Source of the DNA: Dyadobacter crusticola DSM 16708
GTDB taxonomy: Bacteria > Bacteroidota > Bacteroidia > Cytophagales > Spirosomataceae
Assembly: GCF_000701505.1 (NCBI RefSeq)
Contig: NZ_KL370787.1
Span: forward strand, 172,432 to 236,431
Reading direction: 5' to 3'
DNA: 64,000 nt
Shown here: one piece after another, positions 63,236 to 64,000 of the stretch
How positions within the stretch are numbered: position 1 is the first letter of the stretch
Layout of the letters: every line of letters starts with the position of its first letter
Notes under the pieces: model-generated
The model's input: the letters and a program-made list of their open reading frames with translations, nothing else
Database searches by the model: none
Told to the model about the DNA's origin: nothing
Translations under genes and position numbers: made by a program

Positions 63236-64000
63236 TTTGCGGGAGGGTTGAGTTGTCCCTGACTATAAATAAGCTGGCAGTTGCCTTGTTTTACAAAAAC
63301 ATCCCCGTATTTGATTTCGATACGGGCTGCATTCAAAGTATCGCCTGGAATAGTAAGTCTTCGTGTGCTGACTGCCGAGGAGCCGAAATAACCGAGTGCA
63401 AGCACATTCGGGTCGTCCTCGCGATGCACATTTCCATCAATAGAGGCAGGTAGCGGATCAAACAGAGAGCCATTTCGCTTGCGCTGTTCTTCAAATTTTA
63501 CCCAGAACTGGTAAGCCGACTTGGTAAGGGAATACTGGCGCACTTCCAGGTAGTGCCTGCCTACATAATAAACAGGCGACGTCATAATCGGCCGGCGAGT
63601 GATGCTGTTCCCATTTACCAAAACATCCGAAAGCACATCACTTCTCGATCCGTAAACCGGTACCCAGCACCATTTGCAACAATACCCCCCCATTCCAATC
63701 GGCTCGCCGGTAGAAAGCCGCGGTACATATCCGTAACCCGACCAGCGATAGTAGTTGCCTGCTGTTCCAGGATCTTTGGTATCCAGCAAAATCTGATAGT
63801 GATCCGGCTCTTCAATCTTCGTCTCGTCGCGCTGGTGATACTCTGCGTAAAGGCGGTCGATCTCTGCGACGGGGTTCAGCATTTCTGGCTCTGAGATGTA
63901 GGTTGTACCGCCAGGTAAGGTAATTCTCAGCTGATAACTTTTACCTGTTTTGCCCACAAAAGTGGAATCGTACATCCAGTAGTAGGCCGGGGTAAGTGCG
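63229..64000 (-). CDS. DUF4249 domain-containing protein, C-terminal part
   Basis: Reading frame enters at the right edge (ALTPAYYWMYDST is in frame up to base 64000), so the N-terminus and lipobox are beyond the window. About 256 residues visible. DUF4249 text includes SYQLRITLPGGTTYISEPE, a cysteine-rich YCCKWCWVPVYGS and RHYLEVRQYSLTKSAYQFWV. Overlaps the TonB receptor start by 7 bp. In this module the DUF4249 gene precedes the receptor, the reverse of the module at 19-23 kb. Confidence 0.88.
   Translation of the reverse strand, partial: ALTPAYYWMYDSTFVGKTGKSYQLRITLPGGTTYISEPEMLNPVAEIDRLYAEYHQRDETKIEEPDHYQILLDTKDPGTAGNYYRWSGYGYVPRLSTGEPIGMGGYCCKWCWVPVYGSRSDVLSDVLVNGNSITRRPIMTSPVYYVGRHYLEVRQYSLTKSAYQFWVKFEEQRKRNGSLFDPLPASIDGNVHREDDPNVLALGYFGSSAVSTRRLTIPGDTLNAARIEIKYGDVFVKQGNCQLIYSQGQLNPPANW

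Overview
The window looks like a piece of a Bacteroidota chromosome, most likely order Cytophagales, family Spirosomaceae, close to Dyadobacter. The family call rests on gene content, not on an alignment: four large TonB-dependent receptors with carboxypeptidase-like N-terminal domains, two DUF4249 lipoproteins, a type IX secretion sorting domain, an exosortase N system, and upstream boxes of the Bacteroidota type (TTG ... TAnnTTTG) with few Shine-Dalgarno sequences. I saw no rRNA, tRNA, CRISPR array, phage or insertion sequence.

Layout. 1-9.4 kb: the start of a leftward secreted protein, aquaporin aqpZ, a gene-poor kilobase with a 44-residue membrane peptide, a secreted unknown, an HxlR regulator divergent from an SDR, a second membrane-anchored SDR, a CE15-type glucuronoyl esterase, a leucine-rich T9SS cargo protein and a PNPOx-like protein. 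9.5-11.9 kb: a lipoprotein with DSIP repeats, an ECF sigma factor and a membrane-spanning partner. 12-18.4 kb, leftward: two AhpD-like proteins, a TonB receptor and an MFS permease in one compact operon, followed by a DUF3179 protein. 18.5-23.1 kb: a small lipoprotein, TonB receptor and DUF4249 operon. 23.4-30.9 kb: cupin, SDR, a YgiB/YgiC-like pair, a Tat-exported class V aminotransferase fold, an M23 peptidase, an aldo/keto reductase and DoxX.

31-41.6 kb: a TonB receptor with a cysteine pair in its plug and a metalloregulator-like palindrome upstream, a stand-alone glycogen-binding-type domain, a nine-copy 7-mer repeat, a TIM-barrel isomerase-like protein, and two paralogous propeller/HEAT dehydrogenase-like proteins (only one keeps cytochrome c). 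A RelE/ParE-type toxin with a frameshift and its intact antitoxin lie between the two paralogues. 41.7-48.4 kb, rightward: a secreted unknown, then the exosortase N system (a VIT-domain protein carrying its own PEP-CTERM-like tail, overlapping xrtN), an esterase and a GT87 glycosyltransferase. 49-53 kb, leftward: a molybdenum cofactor cluster moeA-moaD-moaE-moaCB-moaA. 53.5-64 kb: a lytic transglycosylase, a cyclophilin, an SGLT-type symporter, a membrane-anchored HExxH peptidase, purH, an SDR lacking the usual Tyr/Lys, a barrel-like protein, and a second TonB receptor/DUF4249 module that runs off the right edge.

The likeliest candidates for little-described biology are the self-contained exosortase N locus, the AhpD-AhpD-TonB receptor-MFS operon, the YgiBC-like pair, and a family of long inverted repeats in intergenic DNA.
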